Assembly: GCF_051487185.1 (NCBI RefSeq)
Contig: NZ_JAHVDK010000009.1
Coordinates: 124,001-188,000, forward strand
Length of the DNA: 64,000 nucleotides
Direction of reading: 5' to 3'
Origin: Inquilinus limosus_F
GTDB taxonomy: Bacteria > Pseudomonadota > Alphaproteobacteria > DSM-16000 > Inquilinaceae
The notes under the pieces are model-generated. The model ran no database searches. It was not told where the DNA came from and saw nothing but the letters and a program-made list of their open reading frames with translations. A program made the translations under genes and the position numbers. Below are positions 51,243 to 60,139 of this stretch, piece by piece. Position 1 is the stretch's first letter; every line of letters starts with the position of its first letter.

Positions 51243-51752
51243 TCAGCCGCGTTGCGTCGCGCGCGCGAGGCTCTCACCGAGGACAACGAGCGACACGCCG
51301 AGCAAGGCGATGTCCTTGATCAGGAAGTATCCGAGCTCATTCAGCGCCGGGAATCCACCCGAAGCCTCTTCCCACACCGGCAACGGCACGAGCAGGCTCG
51401 TCGTGACGAAGAAGGTGAGCACGCCGAGTGCGCCGCCAGCCACTCCGGCGCGGGCGGACCAGGGCGAGGCACACAACAGCAACGCCGTCGCGATTTCGAC
51501 CACGCCGAGCAGATAGGACGCGCCGGCTTCACCAAACACCGGATACATCCACGCCAGCCACGGCGTTCCGCTGATGAGCGGCTTCAAGCCGTCGATCTCG
51601 ATCTGCGTGAACTTGAGACCACCGATCATCAGAAGCACCAGGATCACGCCCAGAAGTGCAATCAGCCTGCCGGCCGACGTCACGCGAGCCGGAAGTGCAT
51701 CGGCAACGCCGGCTGCGACGTTGGCGCCTCTTGGTTCATCGCGTTGGGTCAT
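51243..51752 (-). CDS. DUF417/RclC (YkgB)-family inner-membrane protein
   Basis: Membrane protein of 169 aa with four predicted helices: near 28-46 (LIALLGVILVLLMIGGLKF), 76-95 (YLLGVVEIATALLLCAS), 100-120 and 142-160 (IKDIALLGVSLVVLGES). The FTQIEIDGLKPLISGTPWLAWMYPV block identifies the YkgB/RclC family; RclC belongs to the E. coli reactive-chlorine resistance set. ATG 51752 is preferred, as it starts just before the first hydrophobic stretch. It is convergent with coq10 (6-nt gap) and 82 nt downstream of a MarR regulator that likely controls it. Confidence 0.83.
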   Translation of the reverse strand: MTQRDEPRGANVAAGVADALPARVTSAGRLIALLGVILVLLMIGGLKFTQIEIDGLKPLISGTPWLAWMYPVFGEAGASYLLGVVEIATALLLCASPWSARAGVAGGALGVLTFFVTTSLLVPLPVWEEASGGFPALNELGYFLIKDIALLGVSLVVLGESLARATQRG

Positions 51753-51834
51753 GGCGGTTTCTCCGGTTTTGCGAAGAGTATGGCCCCGTGTCGCAGCGCA
51801 AGTGAGGGGAGCATCGTCCGACGGATCGCGGAGC

Positions 51835-52365
51835 TCATTCAGCACCCTCCACGCGAAGGGCCGCGAGTTCGACGGGGCAGATATCCTGGGGACATGCCGC
51901 GATGTCGCACAGGCGGCAGGTCCGGTCGCAGGTCGCACGATCGGGCGTCAAAGCGGTCAGCATCGAGTCAAGCATGCGCGCGAGCTGGTTCCGTTCGTCC
52001 GTCGACAGCGCTGCCAAGGCGCGTGAGTAAACTGCGCGGCGCGCCTTCAGCACCTCATCCGCGCACTTGCTGCCGGCTTCGGTCAGCAGGACGGCGCGTG
52101 AGCGGCGGTCATCCAAGCTCGCGCGCCGTTCGACGAGGCCGTTGGCCTGCAACCCGTCGATAAGTCGGGTCGCACCCGCCCCGGAAAGCCCGAGAATCCG
52201 GCGTAAGACGTCCACCGACTTGCCCGGATAGAAGAATGCGGTTGCCAGCGCGGCCGAAGCCGTCAGCCCGTGACCCGAGGCTTTCTCAACGCTCGCTCGC
52301 ATGGCGTCGCCAAGCGCGACAACGAGTGCGCCCAGAAGGTTGTTCGTTCGATCGTCTGAATGCAT
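51835..52365 (-). CDS. MarR-family regulator with cysteine-rich C-terminal tail
   Basis: 176 aa. A MarR winged helix (about 25-135) with SVDVLRRILGLSGAGATRLIDGLQANGLVERRASLDDRRSRAVLLTEAG, the recognition helix plus wing. The last 35 residues contain Cys146-x3-Cys150-x2-Cys153-x4-Cys158-x4-Cys163, a cluster that could bind zinc or an iron-sulfur centre or act as a thiol switch; Cys101 is a sixth cysteine. It heads a two-gene unit with the RclC-like protein, consistent with sensing of oxidants or metals. A perfect inverted repeat lies just before the ATG. Confidence 0.87.
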   Translation of the reverse strand: MHSDDRTNNLLGALVVALGDAMRASVEKASGHGLTASAALATAFFYPGKSVDVLRRILGLSGAGATRLIDGLQANGLVERRASLDDRRSRAVLLTEAGSKCADEVLKARRAVYSRALAALSTDERNQLARMLDSMLTALTPDRATCDRTCRLCDIAACPQDICPVELAALRVEGAE

Positions 52366-52378
52366 GGCCGATAGTTGC

Positions 52379-52391
52379 TTGCGCTACGCAA
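52379..52391. promoter_or_regulatory. Candidate MarR operator
   Basis: TTGCG-cta-CGCAA, a perfect 13-nt inverted repeat 14-26 nt upstream of the marR ATG, within AT-richer DNA (ataatcaag). Position and shape fit negative autoregulation by the Cys-rich MarR. Confidence 0.5.
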
Positions 52392-52489
52392 ATAATCAAG
52401 CCGTAATGCGTTGAACGCTCCTATCCTCCTGGAAAGTGGTGATCGACCCGCTGGCGCGATCGCGGGTCAAGCTGCCCCATGCACCCTCT

Positions 52490-54025
52490 CTAAGGCGACC
52501 GCGCCTCGGTGCCCGCGGCGGCTGGGGGCGGCTGATCCGCCCCGCCGACGCTGATGAAACGCGGCGCCAGCGTGCGGTCGGTGCAGAGATCGTCCAGCGG
52601 CACGGTCGGCGCGCCGACGAAGCGGGCTACCAGCTCCGGCGCGCAGGATTCGGTGGTCAGGATGGAATGGCTGCCGGCCCGGAATTCGATCACCCGACCA
52701 TTGGTCAGGGTCCGCGCCGCGATATAGGCGTATTCGGGCGGCGTGATCGGGTCGAAGCTGCCGGTCAGCAGCAGGGTCGGCGTGGTGCTCGACACCGCCA
52801 CGGCATCGACCGCCGAGATCGGCGGCACGTGCCAGGAATCACAGACCTGCCACTCCAGCGCATAGGCGGCATTGTCGCCATAGGGTTCCGAGGCGGCGAC
52901 CGACGCCGCCAGCGCATCGCGGGTGGCGAAGGGCCAGCTCTCGCTGCAGGCGACGCTGAGCGCGAGGCCATCGGAGCGGTTCGGCCCGCCGCTGAACACC
53001 GGCCCGATCCAGGGGGCGAGGGCGGAGAGATCACCGCGCGCGACCTTGTCGATCAGCTCCGGCAGCTCGGGCACGACCGTCGGGTCGTAGAAGGCGGCGT
53101 AGAGCGCGTCGAGCGCGATGCCGTCGTCGACCCGGACGGTCTTCCGACCCTGGCGGACCGTCTCCGGCTGGGTCCGGAGCTGCGCCAGCATGCCGTCGAA
53201 GCGGGCCTCCAGCAGCGGGTACCGGGCGTCGCAATCGGGGCTGGACCGGCACTCTCCGAATAGCCGGCGGAACACGCGGGCGATCAGCGCCGGCTGGGTG
53301 TCGAGGTCGAAGATGCCCGGCGGATAGACGCTGTCGAGCACCGTGCTGCGCACCCGGTCGGGGAAGTCGCGCATCACCGCCAGCGCCACCCGGCTGCCAT
53401 AGGAGACGCCGATCAGGTTGTAGCCTTCGTAGTTCAGCGCGGCGGCGACGTCGTCGACATCGGCCGCGGCCTCGGCGGTGGTGAAGGCCGAGAGATCGAT
53501 GCCGGACCGGGTCAGGCGGTCGTGGCAGCGCACCGCCGCCGGCCGTTCCAGCGCCAGCACCTCGGCCCGGGTCAGCCCGGGTGTCCAGTTTCGGTCGGCG
53601 ACGCGATCCAACTCCGGGCAGTCCAGGCTGGGCCGCGACTGGCCGACGCCGCGCTGGTCGAAGACGATGAAGTCCCGCGTCTCGCGGATCGGCCGGCTGA
53701 TCTGCCACCAGCTGTCCGCGTCGTCGCCGAAGGCGGCGTCCCCCGGGCCGCCGTTGAGGAAGATCACCGGGTCGGGCAGCGGCGACGCGGCACGGCTGTG
53801 CAGCACCGCGACATAGAGGCGGAGGCTGCGGCCGCGCGTGCCCTCGCGATGCGCCGGCACGGCGACGAAGCCGCAGGTCGCCCGTTCCCCGCGCGGCACG
53901 GCGAAGACGCAGCGGGCGCTTTCGAAGCTGGCGGCCGCCGAGGCCGGAAAGGCGAATAGGATCAGGGCGCCGAAGGCAAGGAGGGGCCAAAGGCCCGAGG
54001 CGGCCGAATTCAGACGCACTGGCAC
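52490..54025 (-). CDS. Secreted alpha/beta hydrolase with TAP-like C-terminal domain
   Basis: Exported hydrolase/peptidase of 511 aa. Signal peptide about 1-32 (LLAFGALILFAFPASAAAS). Then the proline-iminopeptidase-type pattern: FLNGGPGDAAFG (oxyanion), DFIVFDQRGVGQSRPS, nucleophile Ser in GVSYGSR near residue 210, Asp in LLTGSFDPITPP near 425 and His in GSHSILTTE near 456, with the final part matching TAP-like hydrolases. GTG 54025 is the start. Substrate unknown: small peptides or esters in the periplasm. The GC-rich C-terminal tail (QPPPAAAG) is disordered. Confidence 0.87.
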   Translation of the reverse strand: MPVRLNSAASGLWPLLAFGALILFAFPASAAASFESARCVFAVPRGERATCGFVAVPAHREGTRGRSLRLYVAVLHSRAASPLPDPVIFLNGGPGDAAFGDDADSWWQISRPIRETRDFIVFDQRGVGQSRPSLDCPELDRVADRNWTPGLTRAEVLALERPAAVRCHDRLTRSGIDLSAFTTAEAAADVDDVAAALNYEGYNLIGVSYGSRVALAVMRDFPDRVRSTVLDSVYPPGIFDLDTQPALIARVFRRLFGECRSSPDCDARYPLLEARFDGMLAQLRTQPETVRQGRKTVRVDDGIALDALYAAFYDPTVVPELPELIDKVARGDLSALAPWIGPVFSGGPNRSDGLALSVACSESWPFATRDALAASVAASEPYGDNAAYALEWQVCDSWHVPPISAVDAVAVSSTTPTLLLTGSFDPITPPEYAYIAARTLTNGRVIEFRAGSHSILTTESCAPELVARFVGAPTVPLDDLCTDRTLAPRFISVGGADQPPPAAAGTEARSP

Positions 54026-54086
54026 GATACTTTCGGGTGAGTCTCGCCGCCATGATGCGGTGCGTCACCGCGGGCGGCAACCCGCG

Positions 54087-54605
54087 TCAGCCGGCGGGAG
54101 GGGATGCGGTTTTCGCAGCTTGCGCGCCGGCCAACAGTAGCTCCAGCGCCAGCCGCGTCGCCTGGGCCCGCACCGCGCCGCGGTCGCCGGCGAAGACGCG
54201 CTGTTCCGTGCGTGTCGCGGCACCCTGCCGGGCGAGGCCGAAATGGACCAGCCCGACCGGCTTGCCCGGGGTGGCGCCGCCGGGGCCGGCGATGCCGGTC
54301 ACCGCCACAGCGAGGTCGACCCGGGCGCGGATCAGCGCCCCTTCGGCCATCGCCGCCGCGACCTCGGCGCTGACCGCGCCGCGGTCGGCGATCAGCCGTG
54401 TCGGCACGCCGAGCAGCTCGGCCTTCGCCGCGTTGGAGTAGGTGACGAAGCCGCGCTCGACCACGTCGGAGGAGCCGGCGATCGCGGTCAGCGCCGCCGC
54501 GACCAGCCCGCCGGTGCAGCTTTCCGCCGTCGCCAGCATCAGCCCGCGGGCCCGGCAGGCGGCCAGCACCTGCTCGGCCAAAGCGAGATCCGCGCCATCG
54601 ATCAT
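54087..54605 (-). CDS. pncC: Nicotinamide-nucleotide amidohydrolase (CinA C-terminal domain protein)
   Basis: Stand-alone CinA-C protein of 172 aa that deamidates NMN to nicotinate mononucleotide in pyridine-nucleotide recycling. Motifs: LMLATAESCTGGLVAAALTAIAGSSDV, VTYSNAAKAELLGVP, GALIRARVDLAVAVTGIAGPGGATPGKPVGLV. The N-terminal COG1058 half of full CinA is absent, as in many proteobacteria. It overlaps pgpA by 4 nt (ATGA), so it belongs to the ispDF-pgpA-pncC operon. Confidence 0.93.
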   Translation of the reverse strand: MIDGADLALAEQVLAACRARGLMLATAESCTGGLVAAALTAIAGSSDVVERGFVTYSNAAKAELLGVPTRLIADRGAVSAEVAAAMAEGALIRARVDLAVAVTGIAGPGGATPGKPVGLVHFGLARQGAATRTEQRVFAGDRGAVRAQATRLALELLLAGAQAAKTASPPAG

Positions 54606-55090
54606 GCCAGCCCTCCCGCCAGGATCGCCGCCCCGACCGCCGCCGTGGCCGCGCCGGCGGCGATGTCGTCCATCATCACGCCCCAGCCGCCGGCGAGCTC
54701 TCGGTCGAGCCAGCAGATCGGCCAGGGTTTGGCGATGTCGAGCAGCCGGAACAGGGCGAAGGCGAAAGGGTACAGCCACAGCACCCCCGCCACCGGCGCC
54801 AAGGCCAGAAGCTGGCCGGCCACCTCGTCGACGACGATCGCGCTCGAATCCGCTTCGCCGCCGCGGCAGACCGCGCCGGCCGCCCAGACCCCGGCAAGGC
54901 CGAGGACGACCCCTGCCACGGCCACCGTGGCCGGCCCGCCGATCCGCCACAGCAGCCAGGCGAGGGGCAGGGCGGCGAGCGACCCCCAGGTGCCGGAAGC
55001 CCGCCGGATCAGCCCGATCCCGCCCATCGTCGCCAGCAGCGTGGTCGGCTGCCAGAAGCGGCAGCCGGGCGGGAGCGGCCGGAACGGCAT
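54602..55090 (-). CDS. pgpA: Phosphatidylglycerophosphatase A
   Basis: Inner-membrane phosphatase of 162 aa converting phosphatidylglycerol-phosphate to phosphatidylglycerol. It has four hydrophobic segments and the PgpA motifs GLIRRASGTWGSLAALPL, SSAIVVDEVAGQLLAL (metal-binding Asp/Glu) and GVMMDDIAAG. The start overlaps the ispDF stop by one nucleotide (TGATG) and the end overlaps pncC. Length is standard. Confidence 0.93.
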   Translation of the reverse strand: MPFRPLPPGCRFWQPTTLLATMGGIGLIRRASGTWGSLAALPLAWLLWRIGGPATVAVAGVVLGLAGVWAAGAVCRGGEADSSAIVVDEVAGQLLALAPVAGVLWLYPFAFALFRLLDIAKPWPICWLDRELAGGWGVMMDDIAAGAATAAVGAAILAGGLA

Positions 55091-56238
55091 CAGCGCTCGA
55101 TCCGCACGCTCGCCGCGGCCTGGGCGGCGATGCCCTCCTCGCGGCCGGTGAAGCCGAGCCGTTCGGTCGTGGTCGCCTTGACGCTGACCCGCTCGGGCTC
55201 GATCCGCAGGATCTCGGCGATCCGCGCCACCATGGCGGCGCGGTGCGGGCCGATCTTCGGCCGCTCGCACAGCAGCGTGACGTCGACGTTGAGGATGCTG
55301 CCGCGGGCCCGCACCAGCTCGGCCGCATGGGCCAGGAAGGCGGCGGAATCGGCACCGCGCCAGCGCTCGTCGGAGGGCGGGAAATGCTGGCCGATGTCGC
55401 CGGCGCCGATGGCGCCGAGCAGCGCGTCGGTCAGGGCGTGCAGCCCGACATCGGCGTCGGAATGCCCTTCCAGCCTGCAGACATGGGGGATGCGGATGCC
55501 GCACAGGATTACGGCGTCGCCCGGGATCAGGCGGTGCACGTCGAAGCCGGTGCCGGTCCGGATGTCGGCGACGCCGCCGAGCAGTCGTTCCGCGCGGGTC
55601 AGGTCCGCCTCCGTGGTGATCTTGAAGTTGTCGACATGGCCTTCGACCAGGCGCACGGCGGTGCCCTGGCGCTCCGCCACCGCGGCGTCGTCGGTCAGGG
55701 CCTCGCCGGCGGCGGCGCGATGGGCGGCGAGCAAGGGCGCGAAGCGGAAGCCCTGCGGGGTCTGCGCCTGCCACAGGCCGCTGCGGTCGACCGTGCCGGC
55801 GGCGACGCCGCCTTCGGCCCGCTTGATGGTGTCGACCACCGGCACGGCGGCGATCGCGGCCTCGGCGGAGGCGAGGGCGTCGAGCACCCGCTCGATCGTC
55901 GCCCGGTCCACCAGCGGCCGGGCCGCGTCGTGCACCAGCACCAGGTCCGGCGCCCGCGGCGCCAGCCATTCCAGCGCCGCGCGGACGCTGTCCTGCCGGG
56001 TGGCGCCGCCGGTCACCGGGCCGGGCAGGTCGAGCCCGGCGGTCGCCACCTGGTAGAGATCCCGGTGCTCGTCGCGGATCACCACGACGATGTCGTCGAA
56101 ACGGCCGCTGCTGCGGAACGCCTCGACCGACCGGCGCAGCACCGTACTGCCGGCCAGCGGGCGGTATTGCTTGGGCAGGGAGCCGCCGAACCGCTCGCCG
56201 GTTCCGGCGGCGACGATGACGGCGGCGTGACGTGGCAT
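55090..56238 (-). CDS. ispDF: Bifunctional IspD/IspF isoprenoid synthesis enzyme
   Basis: 382-aa fusion covering two steps of the MEP pathway. Residues 1-225 are IspD (AAVIVAAGTGERFGGSLPKQY, VHDAARPLVDR, DNFKITTEADL), making CDP-methylerythritol. Residues about 228-382 are IspF (RTGTGFDVHRL with metal-binding Asp/His, LEGHSDADVGLHALTDALLGA, GDIGQHFPPSD, VKATTTERLGFTGR). The fused form is common in alpha- and epsilonproteobacteria. First gene of ispDF-pgpA-pncC. IspE, the intervening step, is not in the window. Confidence 0.97.
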   Translation of the reverse strand: MPRHAAVIVAAGTGERFGGSLPKQYRPLAGSTVLRRSVEAFRSSGRFDDIVVVIRDEHRDLYQVATAGLDLPGPVTGGATRQDSVRAALEWLAPRAPDLVLVHDAARPLVDRATIERVLDALASAEAAIAAVPVVDTIKRAEGGVAAGTVDRSGLWQAQTPQGFRFAPLLAAHRAAAGEALTDDAAVAERQGTAVRLVEGHVDNFKITTEADLTRAERLLGGVADIRTGTGFDVHRLIPGDAVILCGIRIPHVCRLEGHSDADVGLHALTDALLGAIGAGDIGQHFPPSDERWRGADSAAFLAHAAELVRARGSILNVDVTLLCERPKIGPHRAAMVARIAEILRIEPERVSVKATTTERLGFTGREEGIAAQAAASVRIER

Positions 56239-56312
56239 GATCCGCTCGGTCTCCTGGACGAAAGGCGCCGCACGATAGGGCGGCGCCTTGGGAGAGACAA
56301 GCAGAGAGGGTG

Positions 56313-57311
56313 CTATTGCGGGATCAGTTCGACCCGGCGGTTCTGGGCCCGGCCTTCATCCGTGGTGTTCGGCGCGACCGGCGCCAGGGGGCCGACGCCC
56401 GCCGGGTTCAGCCGGCCGGCCGGCACGCCGTACTGCTTCACCAGCGCCGCCACCACCGCCGCGGCGCGGGCCCGCGACAGGGTCATGTTGGTCTCCACGC
56501 CGCCGACATTGTCGGTGTGGCCGACGACGTGCAGCTTGACCGCCGGATCGTCCTTCAGGACCTACGCCACCTGGTCGAGCGCCGGCTTGGACTCCGGCTT
56601 CAGCTCGGCCTTGTTGAAGTCGAAATGGATGCCGTAGAGGGCGATATGGCCCTGCGCGGCCAGGCCCTTCTCGATCTCGGCGGCCGAGACCGTCACCATC
56701 TTGTCCTGCAGCGTGCCGGATTCGATGACGTCGAGCTGGATGATGGCCTGGCCTTCCGTCACCTCGACATCCCGGGTGTAGCCGTCCTCGTATTCGGTGA
56801 CGTAGAGGGCGATGTCGACCGCGGCGCCGTCCTTCGCCAGCTCCGCGGTCAGGAAATGCGCGGCGGCCGGGCTGTATTCGAAGAGCTGCGTCGCGATGCC
56901 GGAGAAGATCGCGCCCTGGTGCTTGCCGGTGGCGGCGCCTTCGGCCTTGAACAGCACCTGGTAGCCCTTGGCCGCCAGCTCGTTCTCGTAGTTCTCGAAC
57001 ACGTCGTCGGCGGAGACGCCGGCCGGCGCCGTGTAGCTGATGCGGGTCAGCGCGCCGCTGACCTCCTTCGCGGCGGCGAAGACGGGCTTTTCCTTGGCCT
57101 GGTCATATTCGTCGGCGGGGCCGAGCGGCAGCGTGTAGCGGACGAATTTCTGCGTGCTGTAGGCCACGATCGATGAACCGTCGAACCGCTTGATCCCCGG
57201 ATGATCCTTTGCCCCGGCGATGTCGGCTGCAACAGCAGGCGTCATCGTGCCGGCGGTCAGCGCGAAGGCCAGGGCGGCGATGCGTCCAATCGTCCCGATC
57301 ATCGGTCTCAT
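56313..57311 (-). pseudogene. OmpA-family envelope protein gene interrupted by an in-frame amber codon
   Basis: One 333-codon frame broken by a single TAG at 56562-56564 (codon 250). Upstream part: signal peptide (about 1-28, ending TPAVAADI), a DUF4892-like domain (DHPGIKRFDGSSIVAYS, FVRYTLPLGP, ITRISYTAPAG) and the start of the OmpA domain (YGIHFDFNKAELKPESKPALDQVA). After the TAG the same frame goes on with VLKDDPAVKLHVVGHTDNVGG and TLSRARAAAVVAALV, ending at 56313. No frameshift is needed. The usual residue here is Lys or Glu, one base from TAG. Without read-through the peptidoglycan-binding domain is lost. Confidence 0.85.
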
Positions 57312-57511
57312 AGGATTCTGCTCCATATTCGCCACCGGCCCACAGGCGCGGCATTCTTGACGCGGTTTCATGTAGCGCCGGCCGCAAGGAACTTCTTCCC
57401 CCTCAGAATAGGGGGGTGGGCGGCACTTTTGCTCATTGGTTAGGCAAAACTTTCATTGGACAAAATTTAGGCGATAAGCTGATCTGGCGCTTGTCAGTCC
57501 TTTTTGCTGCG

Positions 57512-58650
57512 ATGCCGAATCTGAAACCGATCCCCGCCGCCGCGGCCGCGCCGCAACCGGATCCCTTCGCGCTCCTGGCTTCGCTGCCGGTGGCGGTGCT
57601 GGCGGTCGGCCAAGACCGGGTGATCCGCTTCGTCAACCTGGCGGCGCAGCAACTGCTCGACGCCAGCGAATCCGCCCTGGTGGGCCAGGATCTGACCGGC
57701 TTCGTCCCGGGCGACAGCCCGCTCTTCACCCTGATCGACCAGGCGATCCAGCAGGACCGCAGCGTCGCCGATTACGGCATGCTGCTGGAAAGCCCGCGCA
57801 TCGGCCGTCGTACCGTCACCGTGACGGTCGCGCCGCTGGTCGAGCCGCCCGATCTCGCCGTGGTCAGCCTGTTCGAGGAATCGGTGGCGCGGCGGATCGA
57901 CACCCAGCTGAACCGCCGCCACGCCGCCCGGTCGATGACCGCGATGGCGGCGATGCTGGCGCATGAGATCAAGAATCCGCTGTCCGGCATCCGCGGCGCC
58001 GCCCAGCTGCTGGAGCAGACGGTCGGTGACGACGACCGGGCGTTGACCCGGCTGATCTGCGAGGAGACCGACCGCATCGTCCGGCTGGTCGACCGCATGG
58101 ACGCCTTCTCCGACCCCAGCCCTCTGACCCGCGAGCCGGTCAACATCCACGAGGTGCTGGAGCGGGCACGCCAGGTGGCCCAGACCGGATTCGGCCGCCA
58201 TGTCCGCTTCATCGAGCGCTACGATCCGTCGCTGCCGCCGGTGCCGGGGCATTTCGACCAGCTGGTGCAGGTTTTCCTGAACCTGATCAAGAACGCGGTC
58301 GAGGCGGTGGCGGAGGACGGCGAGATCGTCCTGACCACCGCCTATCAGCGTGGCGTGGCGATCGCGGTGCCGGGCACCAGCCAGCGCATGAACCTGCCGC
58401 TGATGGTGTCGATCCAGGACAACGGCCCGGGCATTCCGGACGACCTCAAGGACCACCTCTTCGATCCCTTCGTGACCACCAAGGCGGAAGGCTCCGGCCT
58501 CGGCCTGTCGCTGGTGGCCAAGATCATCGGCGATCACGGCGGGCTGATCGGCTTCGAGAGCGAGCCGCGCCGCACGGTGTTCAAGATCTCCCTGCCGATC
58601 CACGCCGCACCGGCGCCGAACGGCGACCATGACGACAACGGAAGCGAACC

Positions 58651-58654
<4 letters not shown>
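57512..58654 (+). CDS. ntrB: Nitrogen regulation sensor histidine kinase NtrB
   Basis: Cytoplasmic two-component kinase/phosphatase for NtrC (380 aa). PAS domain about 15-120 (LPVAVLAVGQDRVIRFVNLAAQQLLD). HisKA with phospho-His near residue 151 in MLAHEIKNPLSGIRGAAQLLEQT. HATPase with NLIKNAVEAV, DNGPGIP and GSGLGLSLVAKI. ATG 57512 is preferred because the DNA just upstream (57420-57500) is AT-rich and promoter-like, although the frame is open to 57416. ntrB overlaps ntrC by 4 nt. In most alphaproteobacteria dusB precedes ntrB; here it does not. Confidence 0.93.
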
Positions 58655-60105
<1,451 letters not shown>

Positions 60106-60139
60106 GGCGCTTGACCGTACCGCCTGCAGAACGCCTGAG

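Noticed and set aside
57416..57511. Sigma-54-like GGCAC...TTGC and an N-terminal extension of ntrB
   Set aside because: GG-to-GC spacing is 7 rather than 10, and the translated extension does not look like NtrB. The DNA is AT-rich and promoter-like.
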